A stretch of 6,624 nt of DNA from Quadrisphaera sp. (GTDB lineage: Bacteria; Actinomycetota; Actinomycetes; Actinomycetales; Quadrisphaeraceae): the NCBI GenBank assembly GCA_029258695.1, contig JARIBR010000074.1:1-6624 (forward strand). Reading direction: 5' to 3'. The notes beneath the pieces are model-generated. The model saw nothing but the letters and a program-made list of their open reading frames with translations. It was not told where the DNA came from and searched no databases. The position numbers and the translations under genes are program-made. Shown here in pieces: positions 6,197-6,624 of the stretch (position 1 is the first letter of the stretch; each line of letters opens with the position of its first letter).

Positions 6197-6624
6197 TCAG
6201 ACGAGCCGGTGCGTCCAGCCGCGGGTGTCCTCGACCCGGCCGTACTGGATGTCCAGCAGGGTCGAGCGGATGCGCCCGGCCACGCTGTCCGGGCCGGTCA
6301 GGGGGCCGGGTGTCTCGTGGACGGTGTCGCCGTCGACGAGCTGGCCGATCGGCGTGATGGCCGCCGCCGTACCGCAGGCGAAGACCTCGGTGATCTCACC
6401 CGAGGCCACGCCGTCGGTCCACTCCGCGATGTCGACCTTGCGCTCCACCGGGGTGAGGCCCTGCTCACGGGCGAGCTCGAGCACCGAGCGGCGGGTCACG
6501 CCCTCGAGGATCGTGCCGGTCAGCGCCGGGGTGACCAGGGTGCCGTCGGCGTGGACGAAGAAGACGTTCATGCCGCCCAGCTCCTCGACCCAGCGGCCCT
6601 CCGCCTCGTCGAGGAAGACCACCT
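6197..6624 (-). CDS. ilvE: Branched-chain amino acid aminotransferase, C-terminal part, N-terminus beyond window edge
   Basis: The last 141 codons of a class IV PLP aminotransferase are present; about 220-225 residues are missing beyond the right edge, including the catalytic lysine, which should lie about 25-30 residues upstream. Fragment residues 1-20 read VVFLDEAEG...EELGGMNVFF, and FACGTAAAITPIG (81-93) forms part of the PLP-phosphate and substrate pocket. Both are typical of actinobacterial IlvE. The open frame continues through the edge, so the GTG at 6622-6620 is an internal valine, not a start. The enzyme interconverts Leu, Ile and Val with their 2-oxo acids using 2-oxoglutarate/glutamate in the cytoplasm. 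Its stop is 41 bp before cimA, which supplies the isoleucine precursor path, so a shared biosynthetic operon is likely. Confidence 0.94.
   Translation of the reverse strand, partial: VVFLDEAEGRWVEELGGMNVFFVHADGTLVTPALTGTILEGVTRRSVLELAREQGLTPVERKVDIAEWTDGVASGEITEVFACGTAAAITPIGQLVDGDTVHETPGPLTGPDSVAGRIRSTLLDIQYGRVEDTRGWTHRLV

Overview
This 6.6 kb window is very GC-rich with strong third-position GC bias, and its genes (a mycothiol-type DinB protein, an actinobacterial-style citramalate synthase, a GabD1-like dehydrogenase) point to a high-GC actinobacterium (Actinomycetia). A Micrococcales or Nocardioides relative is plausible, but the genus cannot be fixed from sequence alone. I see no rRNA, tRNA, CRISPR array, insertion sequence or prophage gene.

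Layout from left to right. (1) 1-525, minus strand: the N-terminal 175 codons of a fumarylacetoacetate hydrolase (FAH)-family enzyme, cut by the window edge. (2) A 57 bp divergent intergenic region, then a plus-strand DinB/DUF664-type protein (583-1113). (3) A plus-strand block: a protealysin-like M4 metalloprotease without a signal peptide (1187-2236), an emfourin-like protein inhibitor of M4 proteases (2356-2640), and a small three-helix membrane protein (2637-2993) whose start overlaps the inhibitor stop by four bases. (4) A convergent intergenic region (2994-3136) with five copies of a 9 bp tandem repeat and a perfect 10 bp GC hairpin. (5) A minus-strand run read from right to left: C-terminal part of a branched-chain aminotransferase IlvE (6624-6197), citramalate synthase CimA (6155-4545), and a succinate-semialdehyde-type aldehyde dehydrogenase (4519-3137). 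Gaps are 41 and 25 bp, so they are probably cotranscribed.

How the genes fit together. CimA makes (R)-citramalate from pyruvate and acetyl-CoA, the entry to threonine-independent isoleucine synthesis, and IlvE does the final transamination of branched-chain amino acids. In many actinobacteria serA/leuB, ilvE, cimA, an FAH-family gene and gltX lie close together. Here the FAH gene and the ilvE-cimA pair are on the same strand but separated by about 4 kb holding the aldehyde dehydrogenase, the protease/inhibitor block and the DinB gene, which looks like accessory content set into a conserved core neighbourhood. The most interesting part is the intracellular-type M4 protease with its probable inhibitor and a translationally coupled membrane protein of unknown role.
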